A stretch of DNA of 16,926 nt, from NCBI GenBank assembly GCA_002451855.1, contig DKDS01000001.1, positions 3,928 through 20,853 on the forward strand, given 5' to 3'. The position numbers and the translations under genes were made by a program. This document shows positions 7,086-14,148 of this stretch, piece by piece. The stretch is from Ruminococcaceae bacterium UBA6842. GTDB taxonomy: Bacteria; Bacillota; Clostridia; Oscillospirales; Acutalibacteraceae. Positions within the stretch are counted from its first letter, which is position 1. The number at the start of each line of letters is the position of its first letter. Under the pieces are notes generated by a model that saw nothing but the letters and a program-made list of their open reading frames with translations, did no database searches and was not told the DNA's origin.

Positions 7086-8450
7086 ATGGCGGTCAAAAGC
7101 AAAACCGTATTCGTGTGCAGCGAATGCGGTTATGAAAGTCCGAAATGGATAGGAAAATGTGCGGGCTGCGGCGCATGGAATACAATGACGGAGGATGTAA
7201 GGCTTGCGCAGAAAGCGGTTTCTGCCTCGGCAAAGCCGATTCATACTTACAGCGCACAGCCGTTATCGAAGATAAACGCTTCCGACGAACACCGCTTCGT
7301 CACAGGAATAGGCGAGCTTGACAGGGTGCTCGGCGGCGGTATTGTAAAGGGTTCGGTTGTGCTATTATCGGGCGACCCCGGCATAGGAAAATCGACCATA
7401 CTGTTACAGGTCTGCAATGCGCTTCAGTCCTCGCTTAATATCCTTTATGTATCGGGCGAGGAATCGGCTATACAAATAAAGCTCAGAGCAAAAAGAATAG
7501 GTGTGGAGAGCGACAGCGTTTCGGTAATGACCGAGACGGATGTCCAGACGGTCTGCGAATACATAAGCTCCGTAAAGCCCGACCTTGTTATAATAGATTC
7601 CATACAGACAATGCAGCACAGCGATATTGCGTCGTCACCCGGCAGTATAGTTCAGGTGCGCGAATCCACAAACCTGCTGTTAAGAACCGGAAAAAGCCTT
7701 GATATACCGATTTTTATTGTAGGCCATGTCAACAAGGGCGGCGATATAGCGGGTCCCAAGGTTATGGAGCATATAGTTGATACCGTGCTTTATTTTGAGG
7801 GCGAGCGAAACCAGTCTTACAGGATATTAAGGGCAATAAAAAACCGCTTCGGCTCAACAAACGAAATAGGCGTTTTTGAAATGACCGAAACGGGACTCAG
7901 CGAGGTTGAAAACCCGTCGGCTATGATGCTTTCGGGCAGAATGAGCGATGTGTCGGGCGGATGTATTACCTGCGTTATCGAGGGAACAAGACCGATTTTG
8001 GCGGAGGTACAGGGGCTTGTTACCTCAACAGGCTTCGGAAACGCAAGGCGTACCGCCAACGGCTTTGATTATAACCGTCTTAATCTTCTTTTGGCGGTGC
8101 TTGAAAAGCGGCTTGGGCTTTATTTTTCAAACCTTGACGCGTATCTTAACATTGTCGGCGGAATAAGGCTTGACGAGCCTGCCGCAGACCTTGCTGTTGC
8201 GATGGCGTTGGTTTCGGGACTGAGGGATATTCCGATTGACGAAAACACAATTGCGTTCGGCGAGATAGGACTTTCGGGGGAGCTCAGAAGCGTTCCGAGG
8301 GTTCAGGCGCGTATTAACGAGGCCGCCCGTATGGGCTTTAAGCAATGCATAATGCCTAAATCCTCGCTAAAGCAAATCACCGCCGCTCCCGATACCATCA
8401 AGCTTATCGGAGTAAGGAAGCTTTCCGAGGCAGTCGCCCTTATCAAATGA
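7086..8450 (+). CDS. radA: DNA repair protein RadA (Sms)
   Basis: The 454 residues match the usual RadA length. In order: a C4 zinc finger (C11, C14, C25, C28), a RecA-like ATPase core with Walker A G-D-P-G-I-G-K-S-T (96-104) and Walker B ending in D171, the RadA-specific K-N-R-F-G motif (252-256), and a C-terminal Lon-protease-like domain (about 280-454) without the proteolytic serine. RadA is a DnaB-like helicase that promotes branch migration in recombinational repair. I chose ATG 7086, placed two bases after the amidase stop, with GGAGG at 7076-7080. An in-frame TTG at 7053 would only add residues overlapping the amidase gene. Confidence 0.97.
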   Translation: MAVKSKTVFVCSECGYESPKWIGKCAGCGAWNTMTEDVRLAQKAVSASAKPIHTYSAQPLSKINASDEHRFVTGIGELDRVLGGGIVKGSVVLLSGDPGIGKSTILLQVCNALQSSLNILYVSGEESAIQIKLRAKRIGVESDSVSVMTETDVQTVCEYISSVKPDLVIIDSIQTMQHSDIASSPGSIVQVRESTNLLLRTGKSLDIPIFIVGHVNKGGDIAGPKVMEHIVDTVLYFEGERNQSYRILRAIKNRFGSTNEIGVFEMTETGLSEVENPSAMMLSGRMSDVSGGCITCVIEGTRPILAEVQGLVTSTGFGNARRTANGFDYNRLNLLLAVLEKRLGLYFSNLDAYLNIVGGIRLDEPAADLAVAMALVSGLRDIPIDENTIAFGEIGLSGELRSVPRVQARINEAARMGFKQCIMPKSSLKQITAAPDTIKLIGVRKLSEAVALIK

Positions 8451-8567
8451 TTTTTTAATATAATAAGGGCAACCACCCGAAACGGAATTTACAGCGCTCG
8501 GCTTATCGAGTGTGCAGTATCCGTCCCTTTGGTACCTGCAATTTTCGGCACATTGTATTACACCCAC
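8367..8567 (-). CDS. Small Cys-rich protein, 3' end antisense to radA
   Basis: The 66-residue frame starts at a GTG (8567) with GGAG 8 bases upstream. Its first 39 residues show the pattern C6-x3-C10-x7-C18-x14-C33 (with Y-Q-R-D-G-Y-C-T-L). This matches, from memory, a family of 45-60-residue clostridial four-Cys proteins often mislabelled as hydroxymyristoyl-ACP dehydratase; metal binding is likely, function unknown. After the last conserved Cys, the frame has no stop and continues for 27 residues antisense to the end of radA (overlap 8367-8450). That tail may be an extension gained by loss of a stop. It lies downstream of the BofC-C-like gene on the same strand and may share its transcript. 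The radA terminator lies beyond it, so the radA mRNA covers its whole antisense strand. Confidence 0.55.
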   Translation of the reverse strand: MGVIQCAENCRYQRDGYCTLDKPSAVNSVSGGCPYYIKKSFDKGDCLGKLPYSDKLDGIGSGGDLL

Positions 8568-8587
8568 TGAGTTTACTCCGTTTCCTT

Positions 8588-8621
8588 ACCTCGGCAGATT
8601 TTATCTGCCGAGGTCTTTTTT
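8588..8621 (+). terminator. Rho-independent terminator of cwlD-radA
   Basis: ACCTCGGCAGAT (8588-8599) pairs perfectly with ATCTGCCGAGGT (8603-8614), followed by CTTTTTTT. The U-tract reads only in the plus direction, so it ends radA transcription but should let minus-strand transcripts pass. Confidence 0.87.
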
Positions 8622-8921
8622 TCAGCCGTCATAATCTTCAAGCGCTTTTTCCGCCTCTTCCTTTGTGGGAAATGAAATACCCGACTCAAGCAAGCGGACA
8701 TCCTCGGGCGGCAGCTCGTCTATTTTTATTTTACCGTATACGGCGCTTAGTTCATCGCCGTGATAAAGCGCCACATTATTTTTGTAGGAGCGGATCACCC
8801 ATGATGAAGGTCGGTAATCGGTATTTGACGCCGCAAAGCCCGCGGCGGTAAGTATAATTACTATGGCGGCGGTTATAACCACCGAAATTATCATAAGCCT
8901 TTTTGTCTTTTTTGAATCCAT
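8622..8921 (-). CDS. Small membrane-anchored protein with BofC-C-like domain
   Basis: The 99-residue protein has one transmembrane helix near the N-terminus (about 9-31) and then a 50-residue extracytoplasmic domain. That domain (V-A-L-Y-H-G-D ... K-I-D-E-L-P-P-E-D ... L-L-E-S-G-I ... E-E-A-E-K-A-L-E-D-Y) fits the pattern of the C-terminal domain of BofC, the intercompartmental sporulation protein. Stand-alone versions of about this size occur in Clostridia. The function of these short forms is unclear; a sporulation or envelope role is an inference. ATG at 8921 has GGAGA upstream. Its stop codon coincides with the end of the radA terminator U-tract. Confidence 0.65.
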   Translation of the reverse strand: MDSKKTKRLMIISVVITAAIVIILTAAGFAASNTDYRPSSWVIRSYKNNVALYHGDELSAVYGKIKIDELPPEDVRLLESGISFPTKEEAEKALEDYDG

Positions 8922-8989
8922 AAGTTTTTTTCTCCAATCACCGAATTAAAGATTACAATATCAGTATTATTTTTGTCCGATTTTTTTCC

Positions 8990-8995
8990 ATTATA
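8990..8995 (-). promoter_or_regulatory. Possible -10 box for the BofC-C-like gene
   Basis: A perfect TATAAT on the minus strand, about 70 bases before the ATG at 8921. I find no convincing -35 at 16-18 bases, so this is weak. I see no clear promoter for the malic enzyme gene on the other strand of this 131-bp gap either. Confidence 0.3.
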
Positions 8996-9052
8996 CAAAA
9001 ATCGTGCTAAAGCTCTTGTATTTTGGAATAATAACCTTAAGAGGGTGAAAAT

Positions 9053-10231
9053 ATGTATTCAAAAATAAAAGAAGAAGCGCTTAAAAAGCATTATGAATGG
9101 AAGGGCAAAATTGAGGTCGGTTCCAGAATTAAAATAAAGACTGCCGACGACCTTTCGCTTGCGTATACTCCCGGTGTGGCGGAGCCGTGCCTTAAAATCG
9201 CCGCGGATCACGACGAATCCTTCGCACTTACAAGAAGGTCAAATCTTATAGCGGTAGTAACGGACGGCTCGGCGGTCTTAGGACTCGGAAATATCGGAGG
9301 ACTTGCCGGTATGCCCGTTATGGAGGGCAAGTGTGTTCTTTTTAAGGAATTTGCGGATATTGACGCTTTTCCGATATGTATAAACACTAACGATACCGAT
9401 GAAATAGTCGATACCGTTTACAGAATATCAGGCAGCTTCGGGGGGATAAACCTTGAGGATATATCCGCTCCCCGATGCTTTGAAATTGAAAAAAAGCTTA
9501 AAGAAAAGTGCGATATACCGGTGTTTCACGACGACCAGCACGGCACTGCCGTTTGTGTTGCGGCGGCGCTTATAAATGCGCTTAAGCTTGTAAACAAGGA
9601 GCTTCAAAGCGTAAAATGCGTTATTAACGGCGCCGGAGCGGCAGGGGCGGCAATATGCCGTCTGTTGCTTGATTTGGGTGTTCGTAATATCATTGTCTGC
9701 AACCGTGACGGCGCATTGTACAGGGGCAGGGAAAATATGAGCGAAAGCTACAGGGAGCTTGCGAAAATAACCAATCCCGAAAATGAAAAGGGAGAGCTTA
9801 AAGAGGTAATAAAGGGCGCCGATGTGTTTATAGGCGTTTCGGTCGCAAATGCGCTCACAAAGGAAACGGTTGCCGAAATGAACAGTAACGCCGTTGTTTT
9901 TGCGCTCGCAAATCCTATACCCGAAATTTTGCCCGACGAAGCCAAAGCAGGCGGCGCGGCGATTGTGGGTACGGGGCGTTCCGATTTCCCGAACCAGATA
10001 AATAATCTTCTCGCATTCCCCGGAATATTCAGGGGTGCGCTTGATGTAAGAGCGTCTGACATTAACGCAAGTATGCATAAGGCGGCGGTATTTGCGCTTG
10101 CCGATGAGGTAAGCGAAGACAAGCTTTGCAGTGAGTTTATACTGCCCAATCCGCTTGATAAAAAAACAGCCGCCGCGGTTGCAAAAGCGGTGGCTGAAGC
10201 GGCGGTAAAATCGGGTGTCGCAAGAATTTAA
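9053..10231 (+). CDS. NAD(P)-dependent malic enzyme (oxaloacetate-decarboxylating)
   Basis: The 392 residues correspond to the short bacterial malic enzyme type. It converts malate to pyruvate and CO2 with reduction of NAD(P) in the cytoplasm. Visible signatures are the catalytic Tyr in L-A-Y-T-P-G-V-A-E-P (Y38), the catalytic Lys in M-E-G-K (K93), and metal-binding acidic residues E135/D136 (N-L-E-D-I) and D161 (H-D-D-Q-H-G-T). The Rossmann loop is G-A-G-A-A-G (193-198), and a C-terminal N-P-I-P-E (287-291) is present. ATG at 9053 has GAGGGTG upstream. Short forms are usually NAD-preferring in Clostridia, but cofactor choice cannot be read with confidence. No terminator follows; its stop overlaps the stop of the convergent gene. 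Confidence 0.95.
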   Translation: MYSKIKEEALKKHYEWKGKIEVGSRIKIKTADDLSLAYTPGVAEPCLKIAADHDESFALTRRSNLIAVVTDGSAVLGLGNIGGLAGMPVMEGKCVLFKEFADIDAFPICINTNDTDEIVDTVYRISGSFGGINLEDISAPRCFEIEKKLKEKCDIPVFHDDQHGTAVCVAAALINALKLVNKELQSVKCVINGAGAAGAAICRLLLDLGVRNIIVCNRDGALYRGRENMSESYRELAKITNPENEKGELKEVIKGADVFIGVSVANALTKETVAEMNSNAVVFALANPIPEILPDEAKAGGAAIVGTGRSDFPNQINNLLAFPGIFRGALDVRASDINASMHKAAVFALADEVSEDKLCSEFILPNPLDKKTAAAVAKAVAEAAVKSGVARI

Positions 10232-10740
10232 AAGCTTTCGGGCGTTATTCCGTTCAAAAGCAAAACGGCGGTTGCCGCCATCACAGCAAACGGCGTGTAA
10301 TCGGCGGAAAGCTTTATTTTAAACTCGCCGGGGAAAATATCATTGCCCCTGCAATCCGTAACCGTTCTTTGCAGTGCCGCAAGCAGGGAAGAGCTGTTAA
10401 GGCTTGAAAGGGTAACGGTGTTTTTCGAATTCATACCGCAGCTTATTACGGGTATGTTGCTTTCCTTAAAAAGGCTCAGTGCGGTTTTGTTTGTGTCCTC
10501 GCATATGCCGACCATTCCGGCGGGGAAGCTCTGACCCGAAAACCTGTCCGTATCATCCAGAAACACCGCTATTCCGTCCTTAAGCTTTAAATCGGTTTTT
10601 TTGTATTCGCTGATTATGGTAAATATACCGTCGCCCGCGCTTACGGATCTGTCCGAAATATAATCCGCTCCGCAGCCTGTAAGTATTTCTATAAGCTCCC
10701 GTTCTGCGGCGTTTTTCCTGCCCGAAAAAAGTATTACCAT
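10228..10740 (-). CDS. Conserved hypothetical protein, convergent with malic enzyme
   Basis: I do not recognise a named family for this 170-residue soluble-looking protein. It has an early hydrophobic strand (M-V-I-L-F-S-G-R). In the second half a conserved-looking block reads P-V-I-S-C-G-M-N-S-K-N-T-V-T-L-S-S, then L-Q-R-T-V, then P-G-E-F-K-I-K-L. The last 30 residues have F-A-V-M-A-A-T-A-V-L-L-L-N-G-I-T. The block order loosely recalls Mur-ligase-like proteins of Clostridia without a P-loop, but this is an impression only. I chose ATG 10740, with GGTGA 5 bases upstream (pairs with the 16S end); a GTG at 10749 is in frame but lacks a site. It lies 59 bases beyond the terminator of the DUF2975-type gene. 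Confidence 0.7.
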   Translation of the reverse strand: MVILFSGRKNAAERELIEILTGCGADYISDRSVSAGDGIFTIISEYKKTDLKLKDGIAVFLDDTDRFSGQSFPAGMVGICEDTNKTALSLFKESNIPVISCGMNSKNTVTLSSLNSSSLLAALQRTVTDCRGNDIFPGEFKIKLSADYTPFAVMAATAVLLLNGITPESF

Positions 10741-10786
10741 ATAATTCACCCAACGCTTATTATCTGCAAAGGGCGCGTATTTATTA

Positions 10787-10819
10787 TATAAAAAACAAAG
10801 CTCACGGTTACCGTGAGCT
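10787..10819 (-). terminator. Rho-independent terminator holding the DUF2975 gene stop codon
   Basis: AGCTCACGGT (10799-10808) and ACCGTGAGCT (10810-10819) form a perfect dyad; on the minus strand it is followed by TTGTTTTTTAT. The TAA stop of the upstream gene (10808-10810) sits at the hairpin centre, so the terminating ribosome would overlap the folding stem. Confidence 0.8.
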
Positions 10820-11230
10820 TAATTCCTTTGTTATTGCGTTGAATATGTAAATAAGTAAGGAAAGAAAAAGAAATGTTCCGCAAACTATGTAAAACGGGAG
10901 ATAGTAGCGGCCTGCTATAAGGGTGATGAGCGCTATTATCAGGCAGCAGCAGCAAATCACCCTGAAATCGTGCGAAGCGCGTTCGGACGGGAAGCTGCCA
11001 GATAAAACGGCTTTCAGGATTTTTCTGAGCTTTAAAAGCGCAAATCCCAAAAACGGTGCGCACGGATAGCAGGTTACCATTATCGTGGACGCAAGTGTCT
11101 GCGAACGGTGCTTTATTTCTACATACCACGAGACCCCAAAGGGGAGAAGTGCGGTAACTATGATAAGAACGCATAAAAAAATGTCCGTAAGTACAAGGCT
11201 CAGCTTTAAGGATTTTTGCGTATCAAGCAT
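10808..11230 (-). CDS. DUF2975-type four-helix membrane protein
   Basis: The 140-residue protein has about four transmembrane segments (12-35, 48-66, 91-107, 110-131). The A-L-L-K-L-R-K-I-L-K loop and the segment C-C-C-C-L-I-I-A-L-I-T-L-I-A-G-R-Y-Y-L-P-F match clostridial DUF2975 membrane proteins as I remember them. Those usually continue about ten residues past the last helix with an acidic tail (E-N-D-L-T-I) that is missing here. They are also often followed by a small Cro-like regulator gene, which is absent too. The loop region 80-90 also looks diverged. Function is unknown. ATG 11230 has AGGAGG 9 bases upstream, and the gene has its own promoter and terminator. Confidence 0.7.
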   Translation of the reverse strand: MLDTQKSLKLSLVLTDIFLCVLIIVTALLPFGVSWYVEIKHRSQTLASTIMVTCYPCAPFLGFALLKLRKILKAVLSGSFPSERASHDFRVICCCCLIIALITLIAGRYYLPFYIVCGTFLFLSLLIYIFNAITKELSSR

Positions 11231-11261
11231 AACTTTGCGCCTCCTGTTATTATCTTAGTTA

Positions 11262-11290
11262 ATTATACCTTTTTAAGCTTCAAAAAGCAA
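11262..11290 (-). promoter_or_regulatory. Promoter of the DUF2975-type gene
   Basis: On the minus strand TTGCTT (11285-11290), a 17-base spacer, then a perfect TATAAT (11262-11267), 31 bases before the ATG. It lies directly after the terminator of the met operon. Confidence 0.68.
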
Positions 11291-11300
11291 GTCCGTAAAA

Positions 11301-11328
11301 TAAAAAAAGCACGGCAAGCGTGCTTTTT
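11301..11328 (-). terminator. Terminator of the metQNI operon
   Basis: AAAAAGCACG (11304-11313) pairs perfectly with CGTGCTTTTT (11319-11328) around a 5-base loop; on the minus strand seven T follow the G/C part. It starts five bases after the metI stop. A shorter T-run on the plus strand makes it partly bidirectional. Confidence 0.87.
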
Positions 11329-11332
11329 AATC

Positions 11333-12040
11333 TTATTTACGGTTTCTAAGGCGTTTATCGCACTTTACGGAAAGATAGGTTCCGATGCTCTGGAATATCT
11401 GAACGAGCAGTATAAGGAACACTACCGCAAAGAACATTACAAGGTACTGATATCTGTAATAGCCGTAGTTTATGGCAATTTTGCCGAGTCCGCCGCCGCC
11501 TATAATTCCGCTCATGGCAGAATAACCGAGTATGGTGGTAATTGCTATTGTAGCGTTTGAAATGAGCGACGGTACGCTTTCGGGAAGCATTACCTTAACT
11601 ATTATCTGAAACGGGGAAGCGCCCATACTCTGCGCCGTTTCTATAATATTCGGATTGATTTCCCTTAAGCTGCCCTCGATAAGTCTTGCAACAAACGGGA
11701 AAGCCGCAATAACAAGCGGAACTATTGTCGCCGGAGTTCCGACAACCGTTCCCACAATAAGACGGGTGAGCGGAAACACCATTATCATAAGGATGAGGAA
11801 CGGAACCGAGCGCAGAAGGTTTATAATTACATTAAGTACATGGAGTACGGTTTTAGGTATTTTTATTATTTTTCCGTCCTCGCCCGCTACTAACAATACA
11901 CCGAGCGGAAGACCGATTATTATTGCGAAAAAGGTTGAAAGCACGGTTACATAAACCGTTTCCCATATAGCAAGAGGAAATTCGGTTTTAAGTATATCAA
12001 TCGCGTTTAAAAAATCCTCGGAAGCAAAAAAATTACTCAT
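11333..12040 (-). CDS. metI: Methionine ABC transporter permease MetI
   Basis: The 235-residue product has five or so transmembrane helices and the MetI-type permease pattern. That comprises W-E-T-V-Y-V-T near the N-terminus, L-R-S-V-P-F-L-I-L, and the EAA loop (about 127-155, E-T-A-Q-S-M-G-A-S-P then L-P-E) that docks on the ATPase. After this come G-Y-S-A-M-S-G-I-I-G-G-G-G-L-G and N-Y-G-Y-Y-R-Y. It forms the membrane channel of the MetNIQ importer. I chose ATG 12040, with AGGAGG 9 bases upstream; the start overlaps the end of metN by 8 bases, and an upstream in-frame non-ATG codon at 12061 lies inside metN. A strong terminator follows. Confidence 0.95.
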   Translation of the reverse strand: MSNFFASEDFLNAIDILKTEFPLAIWETVYVTVLSTFFAIIIGLPLGVLLVAGEDGKIIKIPKTVLHVLNVIINLLRSVPFLILMIMVFPLTRLIVGTVVGTPATIVPLVIAAFPFVARLIEGSLREINPNIIETAQSMGASPFQIIVKVMLPESVPSLISNATIAITTILGYSAMSGIIGGGGLGKIAINYGYYRYQYLVMFFAVVFLILLVQIFQSIGTYLSVKCDKRLRNRK

Positions 12041-13043
12041 TTCCGTTAACCTCCTGTGCAAAAATATCGGGTATGGCTCTTAAATATTCAAGCGCGCTTT
12101 CAAGCTGCGCTTTACCGCCCGGAATACCGAGAAGCATATTGCCGTACGCTTTATCGCCTATGCTTTTGGTGGACGCCGAAAGTATGCTCGCCGTTATTCC
12201 CTTATCAATAGCCATTTTTGCGATAAGGGGCGTTTTTGTGGCGTTTGCGCCGTTGAATACAACTCGGATAACCTGCCCGTTTTCATCGGCGACCGCGGTT
12301 TGCTCAAAGCCTTCGGGGTAAACAAGTGCTCTTGCCGCATTTGATTTGGGAGCGGAGAATACATCGCTTACATCTCCTACCTCCGCTACACTGCCGTTAT
12401 CAAGTATGGCAACCTTAGTGCATATCTGTTCAACAACGCTCATTTGGTGCGTTATTACTATCACGGTTATACCGAGCCTGTCGTGAATATCCCGTATAAG
12501 TGAGAGAATAGACTGAGTTGTCTGAGGGTCAAGGGCGCTTGTCGCCTCATCGCACAAAAGAATTTTCGGGTGAGTGGCCAATGCGCGTGCAATGGCTACT
12601 CTCTGCTGCTGTCCGCCCGAAAGTTGTGCCGGATAAGCCTTAAGCTTTTCGCCGAGACCCACCAGTTTCAAAAGCTCTTTGGCGCGTTTTTCAGCTTCGG
12701 ATTTTTTAACGCCCGCAAGCTCTAACGGAAAACAGACATTTTTAAGGCAGTTTCTCTGCATAAGAAGATTAAAACCCTGAAATATCATTGTGATATTGCG
12801 GCGTTCTTTTCTAAGCTCCGCTTCGCTCAGATTTCCCATATCACGGCCGTCTATGATTATCTTACCCTCGGTCGGGCGTTCGAGCATATTGATACTGCGG
12901 ACAAGGGTGCTTTTGCCTGCACCGCTCATACCGATTATTCCGTATATATCTCCGTCATTTATGGTAAGGGAAATATTTTTAAGCGCCTCAACACTGCCGG
13001 AGGCAGTGCTGAATGTTTTGGATAGGTTTTTTATTTCAATCAT
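12033..13043 (-). CDS. metN: Methionine ABC transporter ATPase MetN
   Basis: The 336 residues comprise a complete ABC ATPase domain (1-240) and a C-terminal NIL/ACT-like domain (about 255-332). The ATPase has Walker A G-M-S-G-A-G-K-S-T (38-46), Q-loop Q89, signature L-S-G-G-Q-Q-Q-R (141-148), Walker B I-L-L-C-D-E (161-166), D-loop S-A-L-D and H-loop H199. In known MetN proteins the C-terminal domain binds methionine and closes the importer when the cell has enough (trans-inhibition), and its presence suggests the same here. ATG 13043 has AGGAG upstream. It lies 66 bases after metQ, with a hairpin in the gap, and overlaps metI. Confidence 0.96.
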   Translation of the reverse strand: MIEIKNLSKTFSTASGSVEALKNISLTINDGDIYGIIGMSGAGKSTLVRSINMLERPTEGKIIIDGRDMGNLSEAELRKERRNITMIFQGFNLLMQRNCLKNVCFPLELAGVKKSEAEKRAKELLKLVGLGEKLKAYPAQLSGGQQQRVAIARALATHPKILLCDEATSALDPQTTQSILSLIRDIHDRLGITVIVITHQMSVVEQICTKVAILDNGSVAEVGDVSDVFSAPKSNAARALVYPEGFEQTAVADENGQVIRVVFNGANATKTPLIAKMAIDKGITASILSASTKSIGDKAYGNMLLGIPGGKAQLESALEYLRAIPDIFAQEVNGNE

Positions 13044-13063
13044 ATATTATCTCCTGACAGGGA

Positions 13064-13097
13064 AATAACGCCGACTGCAAAAGCAGACAGCGTTATT
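13064..13097 (-). other. Intercistronic hairpin between metQ and metN
   Basis: AATAACGC (13064-13071) pairs with GCGTTATT (13090-13097). Inside, CTGC (13075-13078) pairs with GCAG (13083-13086) around a 4-base loop, with a 3x3 internal loop between the stems. No U-tract follows on the minus strand, so it is not a proper terminator. Its place, just after the binding-protein gene, suggests protection of the metQ mRNA 3' end or partial termination, giving more MetQ than MetNI. Confidence 0.65.
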
Positions 13098-13109
13098 CTG
13101 TAAATATAA

Positions 13110-13973
13110 TTACTTTTCAATAGCGTCAAGTGTTGACTGCTTGCCGCCGTAAAGACCCATCGGTTCAACATGGATAGCGGCAACCTTTACGATGTGAGTG
13201 CCGTTTTCCGCATTGAAATCGTCAAGATAAGGAGTGTGCTGGAAGTAGTTGGCGTCAATCTCACCGCTTTCAACTACATTGTTGGGCTGAACATAATCGG
13301 TGAATTCCTTGATGTCAAGCGTAATGTCTTTCTCGGCAAGTATTTCCTTTGCTACCGCAAGTATCTCGGCATGGGGTGAGGGAGAAGCCGCAACGGAAAT
13401 CTTTTTGCCCTTAAGAGCGTCATAATCAACCGAAGAGTCAAAGCCGTCGCCGGGGTTTTCAACAACGCTTACAACCGCACCGTCGTATTTTTCTGAAATG
13501 AAGTCCGCAACCTTTTTGCTCTGGAGAGCGGCGGTAAGAGCTTTTATAGCGTCCGAATTCTCGTTGCCGGATTTAACCGCGAGAATGTTGCTGTATGCGG
13601 AGGAAGAGTTTTCAATGGCAAGCGAATCCTCAACGGGGTTGAGCTTTGCGGGGATTGCGTAGTTCGAGTTGATTACCGCGTAATCCACATCCTTAAGCAC
13701 ATTCGGAAGCTGAGCCGCCTCAACCTCTTTAAACTTTATGTTGTGGGGATTTTCGGCAATGTCTTTTACGGTAGCCTTAATATCAGCGCCGTCCTTAAGC
13801 TTTATATAACCCTTTTCCTCTAAAAGAAGAAGCGCACGGGCTTCGTTTGTGGTGTCGTTCGGTACAGCAATGGTAATGCTTCCGGTTTTACTGTCGCCGT
13901 CCTTGCTGCCGCAGCCGGCAAATACGCCGAGTGCCAATACTGTGAGAAGTAAAAGTGATACGATTTTTTTCAT
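13110..13973 (-). CDS. metQ: Methionine ABC transporter substrate-binding lipoprotein MetQ
   Basis: The 287-residue protein has a lipoprotein signal (K-K-I then a Leu-rich core) with lipobox F-A-G-C, lipidated at C21. The mature part is of the NlpA/MetQ family: I-T-I-A-V-P-N-D near the start, D-Y-A-V-I-N-S-N-Y-A in the middle, and Y-F-Q-H-T-P-Y-L-D towards the end, all typical of the methionine-binding proteins. It captures methionine outside the membrane and delivers it to MetNI. ATG at 13973 has a modest site (GAAAGG). It is the first gene of the transporter operon, downstream of the attenuator and a 28-codon ORF. Placing metQ first differs from the metN-metI-metQ order of Bacillus and E. 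coli. Confidence 0.95.
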   Translation of the reverse strand: MKKIVSLLLLTVLALGVFAGCGSKDGDSKTGSITIAVPNDTTNEARALLLLEEKGYIKLKDGADIKATVKDIAENPHNIKFKEVEAAQLPNVLKDVDYAVINSNYAIPAKLNPVEDSLAIENSSSAYSNILAVKSGNENSDAIKALTAALQSKKVADFISEKYDGAVVSVVENPGDGFDSSVDYDALKGKKISVAASPSPHAEILAVAKEILAEKDITLDIKEFTDYVQPNNVVESGEIDANYFQHTPYLDDFNAENGTHIVKVAAIHVEPMGLYGGKQSTLDAIEK

Positions 13974-14003
13974 TTTAAAAACAACCTTTCAATATTTTAA
14001 AGT

Positions 14004-14090
14004 TTATATACAATTATTGATTTTACAGAAGCGGCACATTCGTCCGAATCGGAAATTGGCTCTCACAAGCTCTTCAAATAAATTTTTCAT
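14004..14090 (-). CDS. 28-residue ORF between attenuator and metQ
   Basis: This small ORF begins at ATG 14090 with an excellent site, GGAGG 7 bases upstream (14098-14102), placed directly after the attenuator U-tract. The 28-residue product starts M-K-N-L-F-E-E-L-V-R and ends with a basic, Cys-containing part (R-M-C-R-F-C-K-I-N-N-C, Cys at 19, 22 and 27). It stops 30 bases before metQ. I do not recognise it. It would be made only when the attenuator is read through, so it may be a small effector, a metal-binding peptide, or a translated spacer that helps metQ expression. The strong initiation signal and position argue against chance. Confidence 0.55.
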   Translation of the reverse strand: MKNLFEELVRANFRFGRMCRFCKINNCI

Positions 14091-14106
14091 ACTAAAACCT
14101 CCGTAG

Positions 14107-14148
14107 ATATAAAAGAAACCGGAAAGCTCCGACAAGAGATTCCCGGTT
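14107..14148 (-). terminator. Attenuator terminator in the metQ leader
   Basis: On the minus strand AACCGGGAATCTC (14148-14136) pairs with GAGCTTTCCGGTT (14129-14117), with one T/C mismatch and a G-U pair, closing a 6-base loop; TCTTTTATAT follows. It is a good intrinsic terminator 31 bases after the leader ORF stop and before any transporter gene, the usual place for an attenuator. Confidence 0.85.

Noticed and set aside
9428..10149. Long minus-strand frames opposite the malic enzyme gene
   Set aside because: They lie wholly inside a clearly conserved gene, have no start signals, and show no recognisable protein pattern.
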